64,000 nt of DNA, from positions 372,001-436,000 of the forward strand of contig AP026130.1 of assembly GCA_030295235.1 (NCBI GenBank). Reading direction: 5' to 3'. The stretch is from Fistulifera solaris (lineage: Eukaryota > Bacillariophyta > Bacillariophyceae > Naviculales > Stauroneidaceae). The position numbers and the translations under genes are program-made. How positions within the stretch are numbered: the first letter of the stretch is position 1; every line of letters begins with the position of its first letter. Shown piece after piece: positions 1-11,721 of the stretch. The notes under the pieces were generated by a model. The model was given only the letters and a program-made list of their open reading frames with translations. It was not told the DNA's origin and did no database searches.

Positions 1-361
1 TTATTTGCGCTGAACTTCGAAGTCTCTCGATCTCCTTTCTTTCGATGTAAAAAAGGCACTACTGTACCTGGTATGCGCACGGCGCACGGCGGCGGCCGGC
101 GGCCCAACGAGTTACCGGTACCGGTAGGACATCGTAACTGACTAAAATACTCCGTATGTTTAACCTTATTGAAGTTGATGGGAGCAATTTTGTTTACTGC
201 GACGATGTTTCGTTTATTGCTCGAGATTCCAACAGGTAGAGAATAGATCATTACTCTATTTATAAACTTATCCATCTTTCCTCCTTCATCATAGTCGATT
301 TTGTCTCGCTTCAAGGACTTCAAGGCGAAGTAATTGGTTGTACGCCGCAGCCGCTATAGAA
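1..361. other. gene-free left edge
   Basis: No convincing coding frame is seen. The stretch holds a TACCTGGTA motif at 65-73, GC-rich text with overlapping GTACCGGTA words near 112-128, and presumably the promoter and 5' leader of the signal peptidase gene that follows. Confidence 0.5.
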
Positions 362-1000
362 ATGACGTCTACAATACCTTGGTCCTCCGCATGGAAGACC
401 GTGCTAGCAAGCTTGCCCCTGGCGCTGTGGGCACGAGACTCATTCTTTGGCTTATGCCGTGTCAAGGGCGCCTCGATGGAACCCACGCTGAGAGATGGTG
501 ATATCATCTTCGTTCGAAAATGTGACGCGGGGGCACTGGTGGATGCAGTGATGCGCTTTCTTGTATCGTCGGAGGGAGAGACCGAACGCGCCCGCGTACG
601 GCGCTACGAACAATTGCAATCACAATACGTTCCTGCATCCAAAATCTACGAACGCCCTCCGACCGCTCTCGCTGGTCATATCGTTGTTTACAAGGATCCC
701 GAAAAGGCATTTCCGACCGAGTTGGCGGTAAAGCGCGTCGTGGCGTCAGGAGGTCAATGGCTCCGATTGCCTGCTTCAGAGACGAATACGCGAAGATTGC
801 AGAGCTTGCCTGCGTATACGCTCCATGTTGAAGGCGACAACCGTGATAACTCTCGAGACTCTCGGCACGTAGGCCCTATCAGCAAGAATCTTTTGGTTGG
901 CGTTGCTGAATACGTAGTGTGGCCTCCGACTCGGTGGCAGAGAATCCAGAGAAAGGCACTTTTAGATGATAATGACAAACCAAGAGCCTTCTGGCCATGA
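362..1000 (+). CDS. mitochondrial inner-membrane-protease-like signal peptidase (S26)
   Basis: A signal peptidase I family (S26) serine protease, closest in layout to the IMP1/IMP2 mitochondrial inner membrane proteases that remove sorting peptides from intermembrane-space proteins. The first in-frame ATG is at 362; the frame is open a little upstream but only from a TTG. A hydrophobic N-terminal stretch (WKTVLASLPLALWA) fits a membrane anchor. The catalytic serine lies in GASMEPTL, the catalytic lysine in LAVKRVVA, and the C-terminal box GDNRDNSRDSRHVGPI is typical of the family. At 212 residues it has the short IMP-like length. About 70 residues between the Ser and Lys boxes form a family-variable insert. 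Plastidic or ER signal peptidase is a less likely alternative. Confidence 0.85.
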   Translation: MTSTIPWSSAWKTVLASLPLALWARDSFFGLCRVKGASMEPTLRDGDIIFVRKCDAGALVDAVMRFLVSSEGETERARVRRYEQLQSQYVPASKIYERPPTALAGHIVVYKDPEKAFPTELAVKRVVASGGQWLRLPASETNTRRLQSLPAYTLHVEGDNRDNSRDSRHVGPISKNLLVGVAEYVVWPPTRWQRIQRKALLDDNDKPRAFWP

Positions 1001-1058
1001 AAACGAAAACGTTAAAGCAGCGACTCTGTACAGCCAACGAATATAAACTACTAAATCG

Positions 1059-2140
1059 TTAATAATCATCACTCTGTGACAAAGTCTGGCTTTGCGAGAG
1101 AGACATAATGAGACCCTTGGGATCTTTGATACCTTGGTACCCCTGAAATTGGTGATTGCGTCTGTACTGTTTGTGGAGTTTCAATCGAACACGATCGGAC
1201 TCTTCCGCGATCTTTGACACATTTTCCAAGGCTTGCTGAATTCTAACACATGATAGGGAAATATCTTCGAGCGTTTGGTTCACCTTCTCAATTTCTTCCG
1301 TTACTTCCACTTCCTTCGTCGTATCAGCCGTTTGTTCACTTTGTTTGTCTTGTTCTTCCTTCTGCTTTCGCTCCATGTCCTCGATTTCTCGCTCTTGTTG
1401 ATCCAATTGCTCGGCTGCATCTTTCCACGATTTCTCTTCTTTTTTGTAGCTTGGAGATCTCTGTCATGAGATAGACAATTTCTCTCCACAACTCCTGGTT
1501 CTTGGGCAGCTTCTTGATTAATTCTTGTTTTTGCTTATTGCGCGCTATTTCCAGTTCACGTTCGCGCACTTCTTCCGATCGCGCCTTTTCGACCTCCAGC
1601 CGCTTCGCTTCTTCTTCTTTTTTTCGCTGCAATTGCTCTCGACACTGAGCATCGCGCTTCGCCCGTGACGCGGACACGGCCTGCATGGCAGCCCCGATGC
1701 TGGCCATGACCGTTTTGCGGCAACGTACGACCATATCGGTCTGGTGGGGCAAGTCACGCTGCACTTTCGCTTGCAAGTCTTTCAAAACTTGTAATTCCGA
1801 GGAAGCAATCGCTGGCAAAAGAACTTCTTCGAAAGAAAGCACTCCAACATCTGCCAGGGCGGCCTGATCGCTCTCGTCATTGGTCATAGCGTGATCGACA
1901 AGAGACTTTACCAGCCCTTTGGAGGGGAAAGGAACATTCGTGGGGTATTCGATTGATTCCAGAGGTAAAGCAGCTTCTTTTGAGGAGTCAATTGGCGTCT
2001 GAGTAGGGATTACAGGACTTTTCTACAGGAAAACGCTTGAGGCGTTTTGCGGAGCTTGTCAGGCTTTCGTTACCAGAGACATTTCTCAGCGGAGATCTGC
2101 TGAGGGGCGCCGCTTGAGGTAACACGTTAGCAGCTTCCAT
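1059..2140 (-). CDS. coiled-coil protein of unknown function, frame broken
   Basis: Not recognised. The middle is one long charged helix rich in Glu, Lys, Arg and Gln (from about KRDAQCREQL to KQEEQDK), followed by a second heptad-like region (EVTEEIEKVNQTLED) and a Ser/Gln tail. Two frames must be joined. At the T6 run 1440-1445 (A6 on the coding strand) one base too many separates the 183-codon frame from the 115-codon frame; taking one A away gives an unbroken coiled coil. Upstream, the open frame continues past the ATG at 1887 (PTQTPIDSSKEAALPLESIE). It can be linked to the ATG at 2140 either by a 103-bp intron (2023-2125, poor donor GTGTTA, good acceptor TTTTCCTGTAG) or by a second one-base shift. 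The ATG at 1887 is the conservative start. Confidence 0.5.
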
Positions 2141-2921
2141 ATTTTATTAAAAGTTGATGCGAAAGGTGGGATTATCTGTGGCTGAAGGTCGACTTTGATA
2201 TAATCTGTTTCAAACAGCACGTTGTTGCTTCATTGTCATTTTTGTCAACGATTGCGTTTCGGGTCTGCTATTCTAGATAACGGCTATTATTATAAATAAG
2301 TAGTAAATTAACCGTAAAACTGGTGAAGACTGCTAAGAACAGAACGTAATAGCAAGAGGTATACCTGGTACAGTATGGGCAATACCTCTTGGCAATTGCG
2401 CGTGCAATTCAATAACCCGAGTCCTATTACAATTTACAAATAACGTACTTTAGGCTCAAGGCTCACTAAAGAGCTAGAGGAGCTAGGTATGCTCTCCCTT
2501 CGGCTTTCAGCTATGCAATGCACGATCATGATACGGAGTAAAAATATCTAGTCTAAAAGTACCAAGGTATCAAAGTTTATCTAGTAAGCGTCCTAAATTG
2601 GACGCTGATCGTATCCTTGTCAAAGGAGACGTTACGGAAGCAATTTACTAATAATATCTTCTGCGAGTTGAGAAGTCGATTGTCAAGACGGGCTAAGACT
2701 TTTTTAATTGAGCGTACTTTCCTATTGTAAGTGCAGCCGATAGATGATAGATGAAACTCCTTAATGTCCTAATTCCTAAGTTTGATTTTTATGGTGTGGT
2801 ATATTCTGAGTGCTGTGATGATTCAATGGGTGTTGAGGTGAAAAGAAACAATGACTGTGGTGAAATGGAAATGGAGCAGCGAAAAGTTCGTCGGCGCCAT
2901 CAATGAGTGGATGACGACTCC
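2141..2921. other. gene-free intergenic stretch
   Basis: No coding frame is supported. It lies between the divergent-side end of the coiled-coil gene and the 3' end of the AlgH-like gene. It is AT-rich and contains one TACCTGGTA word at 2362-2370. Confidence 0.5.
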
Positions 2922-4126
2922 TCACGGCATACGTTTGTCACCACGTCCAGCATAGGCTCTAGAAATTTCAGCATACTTTCCACCCAAGCACATCAAGATG
3001 TCAGACCAGAGATCAGCTGCATTGTCTTCTTCTGTAACCACCGCGCCGGCGTATCGAAGGATCAAATCCGACGATACCGCCGCCGTGTACCACACACCTT
3101 TCTTGATTTCCCGAGAGAGCTGACCAGGTACCCACGCAGCATGACCCTTCACAAATAGAGCATGATGAGGGTCGAACCGATTGATACGGACTTCGTTCAT
3201 GAGCTCTTCTGATCCGCCGACATAAACGCCTGGACAAAGTTTCGTAGAACCTTCCACTTCACCAAATCCATGAATGACGGAAAGCTCCTCTTGCAACACC
3301 GGTCCACCGTAGGACACGGGTGATTTAGAAAATGCCATCTTTAGTGACAAATCTAGGTTGCAATTAGCCTGCGACGCAACTTTTTGCAAATCACCTTCCA
3401 AGGGCCTTTAAAATTGACAGAAACTCACACAAATGAGTATCTCTCTCGACTATTTGTTCTCGACAATTCTACAGAACGGTGTGGAACTTACCTGTTTATC
3501 ACAATACCAATCGAGCCAGTCTTTTCGTCATGTTGCACAATCAGTACAACGGTCTGATGGAAGACGCCGCCGAGTTTTTCGTTGGCCAGCAACACGCAAC
3601 CCGGTTCGACGTGAGGAATTTCGTGCGCCCAGCGGTGCTTATTAATCTTGACCTTGGATTTCATGAGCAAAGGAAGTTCAGCCTCAGACACAAAGGGATC
3701 ATCCGTAACGATTTTATCATCATCGGACAGTCCACCGATGGCGTCGCCATCGAAGATATCCGACGAATGTCGGCGTCCGCTGGCGACACGGCTGGAGTTC
3801 TTTTTCTGGAAAATAGAACTAATCGCACCCGCAAACAATTCACCCAGTTGCCCTTGGTGCGCCAGCTTCTCATCGCCGTAATCCTTTGGTTCGGATGACG
3901 GTGTGTCGTTCTTGCGTTGATGGGACGCTTCGGCTTGCTCCTTGGCGACTAAATTGGCTCGAAACAAACGCCAATCATTGCCCATCATTTCTTCCAGATT
4001 TCTCTCAATGTGTGCACGCTCCGAGTTCTTGCTATTCATAGCAGTATCGATATGGTGCCATTGACGACAGGGAGCGAAGGCAGACGTCGCCATGAGGGGG
4101 AAAAGAAGCAGAGTTCGGACTGTCAT
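2922..4126 (-). CDS. plastid-targeted AlgH/UPF0301 (DUF179) protein
   Basis: An AlgH/UPF0301 family protein; the family's molecular role is not settled. Two exons, 4126-3492 and 3405-2922, are separated by an 86-bp intron with GTAAGT donor and TTTAAAG acceptor; the junction rebuilds the family signature GIVINRPLEGD across the splice. The domain begins at [14 protein letters not shown] and includes YGGPV and [13 protein letters not shown], all typical. The ATG at 4126 is chosen because it opens a signal peptide ([12 protein letters not shown]) ending in ATSAFAPC, a textbook diatom plastid-targeting cleavage site. About 150 residues with no obvious domain lie between the transit region and the AlgH domain. 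Plastid stroma is the inferred location. Confidence 0.85.
3406..3491 (-). other. intron of the AlgH-like gene
   Basis: The sequence reads AACAG|GTAAGTTCC at the donor and TTTTAAAG|GCCC at the acceptor on the minus strand. Removing these 86 bases joins two frames within the conserved GIVINRPLEGD motif, so the splice is well supported. Confidence 0.85.
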
Positions 4127-5081
4127 TGTGTATCTTTCGGAAAATGATGGTGTCAATTCCAAACTCAATTACTGCAGTCGTTCTTGGAAGAAAACGGATC
4201 GCTGTTACTGAAACGAAGGTGTTGTAACTCAAGAGAGGGAATGAGGTTGTTTGAATCACCAAAAGAGGGAGATGGTATCCTTCAGGGGGAGAATGGGATT
4301 GTAAACTTGATGGCAGAAATCACTGAAGAAAAACCACAATCTTCTTGACACTGCCTTGTGCGAAGGATTTGATGTTGCTTCGGTTGCTTCCAACTTTTTC
4401 TTCCTTTGCGGTTCCGATTCTGGCACGCCGGCCTGTTCTCAGTCATTGTACACTATTCCGCACAGTCCGACAGTCACTATCCGTGAGTGAACTTGTCAAC
4501 AGCTGATACTGTTCTTCGTTTCACAACGATGCGACAAGTGCTGTTCGCAAATCGTATAGTGTCCAGTACCGGATCGTAGCATCCGCGATTGAACTTCAGC
4601 TGTTGATAAGTGAGAAAACCGAGGAAGTGCGTAGATTCTACAAGGTTTCTGTTCCTTGGAGCTTCTCTCACCGAAAGACCAAAACCTGACCAAAACGACA
4701 TGCAGAAAAAATAATGAGCTGTTGCTAAGGATAGACGGAACGACCACCCTCTGCACAGAAGCTAACTACCTTGGCTATTGCGATATAGATAAGACAAGAA
4801 AAGCGAAGTGTGACGTGTTCTGGATCCCTTGACTCATTCGTAATTCGTAATAAATGAGAATGCGAGGTAGACTACATGCTGATCGATGCGGTATAGAAAG
4901 ATCATAATTAAGAGCAGGAGAGTATTATAAACTGGAATAGAAATGGTATTTGATGAACTGATATCAGGTCTAACCCCACATTGTTAACTCAATGTATGTT
5001 CCAGATCGCCCCAATAATTGTCGCCTAGTAAGTACTTGTAGTGCTTTCACATATCCACGCCGGAAACTAGGAATCGACTTT
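4127..5081. other. gene-free intergenic stretch
   Basis: Only short frames without recognisable protein character. It contains the presumed promoter of the AlgH-like gene at its left and the 3' flank of the ankyrin gene at its right. Confidence 0.5.
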
Positions 5082-7528
5082 TTAAAGTCTCGGAATGGAT
5101 AGCTCATCATCGTTCACATTGTCATCGTTTACATACATGTCAACATCGTCCTCCATATCGAATAAGCTATCTTTTTCGTCGTCGACGCTCTCCTCGTCAT
5201 CAAACCAACCCCTACCACAGCAGCTTAGAATGAGGGGCCATAGATCCAGAAAAATTCCTGTTCCCTTGAGCTCCAGATGCTTTCCAACAAGCAGTACTGT
5301 TAGTACAGCTTTTCGATCCGCTGGTGTAAACAACATGTGTCTCTCAGCGCTCCAATGCGATTCAGCTTGAGCAATGAGCTCTTTACATTCATCGATAGAA
5401 CGCTGGGTTAAACAGTTCCAAGGTTTCGATGATGTGATCGGCTGCTGTGGTATCATCGAAAGGAGCAAAGGGGACGATACGGGTGTATTCGTTCGGGGCA
5501 CTAACGATTCTCTTCGTACGGGCGTTTCAGGACGTGGCGGGCTTCGCGGTTGTGAAGGCGATCGGGATCGTGCGTCTCGGTCTCCGCCATTGCTGCTGGA
5601 AGATGGGAACCTTCTTGTTTCCACTTTCACTCCTGCGTGAAGTAGCTCACGTAGCACATTGCTACTTCCCCGCGCCACAGCAACATGAATTGGCAGCCGA
5701 TCACTCAAGTCAGGAATTTCCATGGCTTTTCTTGCTGTATGATGCCGGAGAAGGACTCGAGCGGCTCGATGAGCATTATAATGAGCGCAATAATGAAGAG
5801 GCGTGTACCCACTGAAGCGATTGTGTGGACCGCCTAACTGAGCATCATCACTTCCAGGGCCTGCAGAACAGCGAGCGCCAAGATCTGCTCCCCTGCTAAG
5901 TAGTAGCGCGGTAGCGTCGGATGCGTTTTCTTGCGACGCAAAACAAAGGGGTGTAGCGCCACTATTGGCGCGAGCATCCACGTCGGCACCGGCATCAAGC
6001 AATAATTCAATTGTTTCCTTTGAGTTACTATACGCAGCATCGTGTAGTGGCGTCCACCCAGACGGATGAGCTCTAGCATTAGGATCAGCATTGAACTTCA
6101 ATAGCAAAGATACACATTGTGTTTCGTTTTTGAAAGCAGCCCAATGGAGCGGAGTGTTACCATGTCCATCAGATGTACCAGCAGAGTCGCCGCGGCGTGG
6201 AAAAGGCCGCCGGGAAAAGCAGTCACTATTCGTTCGGAACCCGCACGATCTCGCCAGCGAAAGCTCCGACTGCTTCGACAACGTCGCATTTTCCATTATA
6301 AGCCGGGCCGCAGCTAGCTCGTCTATTGTCCCCGCTTGAACCTGTCTCGACAAATCTCGAAACAGACGGAGTAAAGTCATAAAATCACATTTCGGTTTCG
6401 ATGCAACCTTATCAAAGTAAATTGAATTCTCGAAATCACTCATGAAAAGCTCCGGGTGAGCTGCATATGTGTATATTGGCGCCAGCGCCTGCGAGCTATC
6501 GAGACGACGAGGAATGAATGGAAATCTTGTGTTTCGAATTCGTGACGAAACATCATTTCCTTCATTTTCTGCGTATTGTTGTCCCAGTTCAAGTAGAAGA
6601 GTTAGGCACTGGACCGAGCCATTGCATGCTGCCTCATGTATCATTAACCTTCGGAAAGCCGTGTGAGAAGCCCTGGCATCACCACCCATGGCCAAAAGGA
6701 AAGCCAACACAAGAGGAATATCCAAGGCGCATGCTAAATGTAAAATACTTCCAGCGCCCCCAGAAGAGCCCCCCGAAGCATCTACCAATGGATGCGGAGG
6801 AGTCGCGTTTGCTACACCTCCATCGAAAACAGGTGCAGTCTCATCCTGGGCACCGTCTTCTCGCGACACAGTACGTCCGTCTTCGTATACAACAAAATTG
6901 TTTGGGGGTCTCGTCGAAGTAAGAACCGTTGAAGCGTCACGAAATAGACGTTCAGCTTCCGCGCAAACTTCAATGCATGAGTCTGTATGCTGCAATGACT
7001 CTCTCGAATCCACCCGATCGGTCAAGAAATACGAGAGTTCGCTCAATAGAAAACAAAAGGATCGCTGCTGCTTCTCGAGAACGGGTTGGGACTCATCTGT
7101 TGCCGTATATGTGCCGGGAGACCAGTCCGTATTCATCGTTTCGTCTCTTTTTTCCTCTGAATAAAATCAAAAAACAGTCGTCAGTAATTGCAATAAGAAA
7201 ACATAGGTGCTCGCAGAAACGGCGTCGTAACGAGAGAACTTTTCTGCATAAGAAGCAAAAGAGAATTGTTGCTGCTCATGAACTGATGTTGTGGCTCAAC
7301 GCATTTGCTATACAAATACATTCAACGGATTTTCACGCCCGTCGTCATAATAGAATGGGAAATTAGTGCATACTACTTACCATCAGCTGCACTTCGCGCA
7401 CCCCAACGCCGCCGCATCGTTGAGTACGCGGAAAGAGCATCCAGAGCATTTTGTCCATAGATGCGCAGAAGCGCGTCATGATCACGTTGTGCGACCGCTT
7501 CAAACAAAGACTGGGAGAGATTATCCAT
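5082..7528 (-). CDS. ankyrin-repeat protein
   Basis: A protein of about 740 residues with at least seven ankyrin repeats. Exon 1 is 7528-7381 and exon 2 is 7156-5082, with a 224-bp intron (GTAAGTAG donor, TTATTCAG acceptor); the junction joins SAAD to EEKRDE in frame. Two degenerate repeats come first (ILHLACALDIPLVLAFLL, IHEAACNGSVQCLTLLL), then a strong block: GNTPLHWAAF, GWTPLHDAAY, GATPLCFASQ, GYTPLHYCAH, LPIHVAVARG. A Ser/Arg/Pro-rich linker follows, then a region with a WNCLTQRSIDECK segment and a very acidic tail. No catalytic domain is seen. Such proteins are usually binding scaffolds; the partner cannot be read from the sequence. The first exon alone (MDNLSQSLFEAVAQRD) looks like a further repeat start, supporting the spliced model. 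Confidence 0.8.
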
Positions 7529-8330
7529 GGTACAGGCTCTTGTTCTAAAGAAGAGACTCAGAAGAATGAATCCATCGCACGTTTTCGATGAAAACAGGGG
7601 CAAAAATTTGGAGAGACTTCCGCCATGCCGCGAAGGGGGCCGGCTTTTAGTATCGCTTACGAAGTACGTGACATGACTTTCTTTTCCAGTCCAACCTACA
7701 ACAGACAAGAAAGCAGCATCCTGTAGTGTGGAGTGAAGAGTGGCAAGAATTCTCATGACGTCTGAAAGGTCATTTTCGTCAAGAGTCAAGAAGTCTAAGT
7801 CCCCTTTTAGAAACGATTACAATACAGTAAGCCAGAGAGTGCAAGCAAGTCCCGGATCCATGCCGATTACCGCTACGATTTTCTAACATTTCGAGGGAGC
7901 TATGTGCCACAGCAACCGCTTTAGGTTCCGTGATTTTTTTTATGTTGATGGCGACCATCGTCTCTTTGAAAGCTGCAAAAGGACTGTTAATTGATTTTAA
8001 GGTGAAGCTGTAGTAGCTACAAAGTAAAACGGGCTTATCCTTGGACTCTCTAGGTAACTTCTATACTATTGAAAGCCTTCATTGCATTAGCATATTGAAT
8101 TGTGGCAGCTGCTCAATACATTTCAAACGACTTCAACGAGTTCGAGACTATTAGCGTTTCAAGGAAGGCATTGTAATTGTACTGATACATAAAAGAATTA
8201 CTCGAGTGAGTCTCATCGTTGTCGTAACCTCATAGGGTAAGTATATCGGCTATCCCAAATAGCGGGAGGCTAACTACATACATAAAAGTACGGCTAAACC
8301 ACCGTTAATTTCAACTTTTTAATTTTACAA
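7529..8330. other. gene-free intergenic stretch
   Basis: A minus-strand frame continues upstream of the ankyrin start to about 7789, but I see no conserved sequence in it and treat it as leader. The rest, to the 3' end of the L10 gene, holds nothing recognisable. Confidence 0.45.
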
Positions 8331-8981
8331 TTAAGGAGACTTTTCATCTGCGGCCAACTTAATTGCCCGAGCAAGCTTGTTGCCAGGAGCCTTGATAACG
8401 CGAGCCACTTTGGTGGGCACAGCCTTAATGGATCCAGCAATTTTGGCATAAAGTTCTTGTTTGCTCGGAAGTTTTCCAATGGCTTCAACTCCCTTAGTAT
8501 CATATGAGATACCTTCGGTGACTCCGCCAAGAATAGGGTGAGTGTCTTTTTTACCGCAGTCTTTCAAGAAGCCGTTGTAAGCTTTGATTGTAGCACTGAT
8601 GTCATCCTCAATAAAGAACCACAGATTGGCGCCAGTCAAAAGACTGGTGGCTACTTCGTAATCAGTTCCTTCTACAGCGCGTTCCATGAGGGTGTTCTTG
8701 ACAACCTTTACAGTCGTTCCTTCAGGCATAGATCGTCGAAGCTTTTGCATCTCGGCAACGGTAATAGAGCTTGCAGGGATAGTAAAGACCATCTCCGAAT
8801 CTTGGAGGAGACCTTTTACAGTTTGCACGGTTGATTTCTTTCCCTCTAGAGATGTGGCAACACCACTACCGCCCCCAAACAAGGGTTGCAGTGTACTCGA
8901 CCGAGTGCTGGAGCCCCATGGTTGGTTGCTGAAAGCAGCGGCAGAGCCAATGAATAGGATGAAGAGAGTTCTATTGATCAT
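8331..8981 (-). CDS. rpl10: plastid ribosomal protein L10 (nuclear encoded)
   Basis: A 50S ribosomal protein L10 (uL10) that would form the base of the L7/L12 stalk of the plastid ribosome. After the leader the sequence follows the L10 pattern: KKSTVQTVKGLLQDSEMVF, then MQKLRRSMPEGTTVKVVKNTLMERA, GANLWFFIEDD, and the segment ELYAKIAGSIKAVPTKVARVI. The first 18 residues form a signal peptide and the site GSAAAFSNQ resembles the diatom plastid motif with Phe after the cleavage point. Single exon, 216 residues, normal for bacterial-type L10 plus a transit peptide. A mitochondrial L10 is the alternative, but the bipartite leader argues for the plastid. Confidence 0.85.
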   Translation of the reverse strand: MINRTLFILFIGSAAAFSNQPWGSSTRSSTLQPLFGGGSGVATSLEGKKSTVQTVKGLLQDSEMVFTIPASSITVAEMQKLRRSMPEGTTVKVVKNTLMERAVEGTDYEVATSLLTGANLWFFIEDDISATIKAYNGFLKDCGKKDTHPILGGVTEGISYDTKGVEAIGKLPSKQELYAKIAGSIKAVPTKVARVIKAPGNKLARAIKLAADEKSP

Positions 8982-9489
8982 GGTGCGTTTTCACGAAGCG
9001 CAATGAATATCAATAGTTTGAACGATGAATTCACGCAGCTCCTTTGCTGTCTTCTTGCTTCTTGGCGTTTGCTGATGTGTTGAAGAATTATTTGATGGGC
9101 ACTTCACAGCCACTCCTCCTTGTCGCTGCTGTTTTGAGGCTGTGGATGCCTGACGTACGCTGGATTACCGTTGACATTTGAGTAGAAGGGCGCCGTATGG
9201 CGTAAAGAGTACGAATTAAACCGCGACCGAATACCCGGTTCATTCACTAGTCGCTACGACACTGCGTCGTTATGTACAAAACTTAAAACTTCCGTACTAT
9301 GGCTTTGTTTGTACGCGACTGTACCAGTACAAAGATACGCGACGAACCGCTCCATAAACATTTCGCGGCAACAAAACCGAGGACAATAACAATAAGCAAC
9401 AGTCTCGCAACTACTATACTTTATATCCATTTACACCTACGAAATTTAAACAAAACACTGTACCTTATCTCCAGACTTGAACATTCGAA
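8982..9489. other. divergent promoter region between L10 and RBBP5 genes
   Basis: About 0.5 kb shared by two genes that point away from each other. No coding frame is supported. The text contains short GTAC-rich words but no element I can name with confidence. Confidence 0.5.
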
Positions 9490-11295
9490 ATGAATTTGGA
9501 GCTGCTTGACCCGTTCGCTCGTCAAGTGCCGGATCGCGTACATGCCACTTTGGATCTTCCCGGAGCGATGCATTTCCGAAATCATCACGAGGTTAAAGAG
9601 GAAAAAAACGCAAAAGTCTCTGTAGAGAATACAGAGTGGAAGTCCGTGTATCATCTGGCTTTCAATCGTAGAGGCACCTATATAGCAGCTGGTTACGGCA
9701 GTGGAGCTGTTGCCGTATTCAATGTTTTGAATAGGACGATAAGCGCATTGTATCCGAATCAAAATTCCGACGCCTCTCCTGAAAACCACGGTTTGGGCAT
9801 ATCTAGCGTCTCGTGGAGTAAACGATCCAGGACACTGTTGACAGGCTCGCTGGGAGATTTTGTTATTCGAATGTTCGACACAACACACCCGCTTGGACCA
9901 GAGGAAGGCTGCACCGTCCTTCAATCCGATGAGCCGAAGGATGCTGACGAAGAAGCTCACCAGCACCTATCAAAAGAGGGAAATACGAAAGAGGAACGCG
10001 TATGTACGCACTCCTTTGACCAAACAAAGAATACGGGTTTCAAAGACATCGATCGTCGGTTTGATTTCGTCAAAGACGACCGACAAATGACAGTACGAGT
10101 GTTTAATCCAGGAGACGAAACACAGGCGAAGTGTTTACCCCCAGAAACTGTCCCTTCTGATGCAGTAGCGATGAGAAGGTTTCCATCTATTTCTTTTTCT
10201 TTTCCTCACAAAGTGGGAGGGTCGTTACAAGTCCATCCCAGAATAACAACAGCAGGACTCGTCGTGTTAGATAATGGTTCCTTGTGCATCTTCTATATTC
10301 ACCCCTCCACGTGGCTCCAGTGGGGCGATCCTTATGAAGTTCAGGAACCTATTCTAATTCCCATAGCCAATGGCGACACGCATCACATCACCTGTGCTGC
10401 ATTTGGCCCTCACGGGGATCGCATCTACGCCGCGACCAAAAACGGCCGTGCGCTTGGCTTTGACGTGTCCCAGCTTTTTGATCTTTTAACATCAAACAAC
10501 ACCGACACAAAGTTACCCATGATTAGTGTTCATTTCGATATTGCAATTTCTGGCGGACAGACTTCGTGGCATCTAATAGCAAGTCGCAACGGAAAGTTCT
10601 TCGTAACAAATTCAGCTGATGGAGTGCTTCGACTGTTTTCGACTGAGGAATGTTGGGATCGCCCCGAAGCCGTCATAAAGCCGATGCGAACTTTTCAGGA
10701 TGTTGTGTCGAAAGTAAAATTTGCGTCTTTTGATTTGTCAGGAGATGGAGAATTTATCGTTGGTGGTGCTAATGGAGCGGATCATAAGTACCAGGTAAGA
10801 CTGCTTGCTTGATCAATTGCTGCATCAATGGACGTTGACATTTGCCTGTAGCTCTACGTGTGGAACTCTTCCACCGGCGTCCTGATGGACAAACTGATTG
10901 GACCCTCGGTGCAACTTTACAGCGTCGCTTGGCATCCAGCAAGATCTTTCATTGCAGCCGCAACGTCTGATGGTCTCATTGATGTTTGGGGGCAACGGTT
11001 TGACTTTACCAACTTTGCACCGGACTTTCAGTCACTACCACGGAATGTAGAATACATCGAAGAAGAAGGTGAACTAGATAAGGATGAGATGGATAGGTAC
11101 ATCGTGACGCCGGGAGATCAGTCGCACGTATCAGAAAATGGAAAAGACAAATACATCGATGTTATATCTATCGAAGCTGTGCCTGTTTTTGCATCCGATT
11201 CCGAGAATGAGGAGGAAGTCTTTGCTTTTGAAACTAAGATTAAGAACTCAATGGTAGGGAGGAAATCGGTAAAGCCGATACAGCTGGAGGAATGA
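9490..11295 (+). CDS. RBBP5/Swd1 WD40 subunit of COMPASS-type H3K4 methyltransferase
   Basis: A WD40 protein of the RBBP5/Swd1 family, a core subunit of the SET1/COMPASS histone H3 lysine 4 methyltransferase complexes in the nucleus. The start MNLELLDPF matches the family N-terminus (MNLELLESF in animals). WD units include AFNRRGTYIAAGYGSGAVAV, SVSWSKRSRTLLTGSLGDFV and FDLSGDGEFIVGGANG. The hallmark ending is present: SVAWHPARSFIAAATSDG, FTNFAPDFQSLPRNVEYIEEEGE. Exons 9490-10794 and 10852-11295 flank a 57-bp intron (GTAAGA, TGCCTGTAG) and join KYQ to LYVWNS in frame. An acidic, Lys-containing insert of about 70 residues after the second repeat is an expansion not found in animal RBBP5. Total 582 residues. 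Confidence 0.9.
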
Positions 11296-11721
11296 CTTTT
11301 AAACATTGTTTTTGTTTTTAAGTTTTTAAGCTCTTCATTTAGCGAAAAGATAAGAGTGTATCCATTTAGGTCTAATTCTGCGCTTAAAAGGCCGATGGGC
11401 GCTACCAAGTTTCATGGGCAGTACGTAGTACGTAGTAAAATCATTCGTGAATAAGTTTCACGGGGCCTGAAATGTAGCGCTGTACAAAGTACAAAGTAGC
11501 TTCAAGCGATCTCGCCTTTAGAGTACAAGTACCAGGTACGTGTTGCTATGCCGGCGTCATCTTTTTCGTTAGGTGTAGTTTGTAAAAGTACTGTTCGGGG
11601 TACCGGTAAGAGATAGGTGCATGTTCCATGTTCGGTTCTCCTTTTCGACGGATTGCACTTTGTAGCTCTTATTGCAACACAAAGGCTTTGAACTTTGCAT
11701 CACAACAAACGAAGAAACAGA
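11296..11721. other. gene-free stretch with palindromic words
   Basis: Between the RBBP5 stop and the WW/cyclin gene. It contains TACGTAGTACGTAGTA near 11421, TACCAGGTA at 11530-11538 and GGTACCGGTA near 11597, the same type of word found in other spacers of the window. Confidence 0.5.

Noticed and set aside
1400-1500. Short intron at the coiled-coil frame change
   Set aside because: The only in-phase GT-AG pairs would be about 40 bases apart, well below every other intron in the window (57 and more).
7529-7789. Longer N-terminus for the ankyrin protein
   Set aside because: The open frame upstream of ATG 7528 has no ankyrin pattern or conserved wording; it is likely leader.
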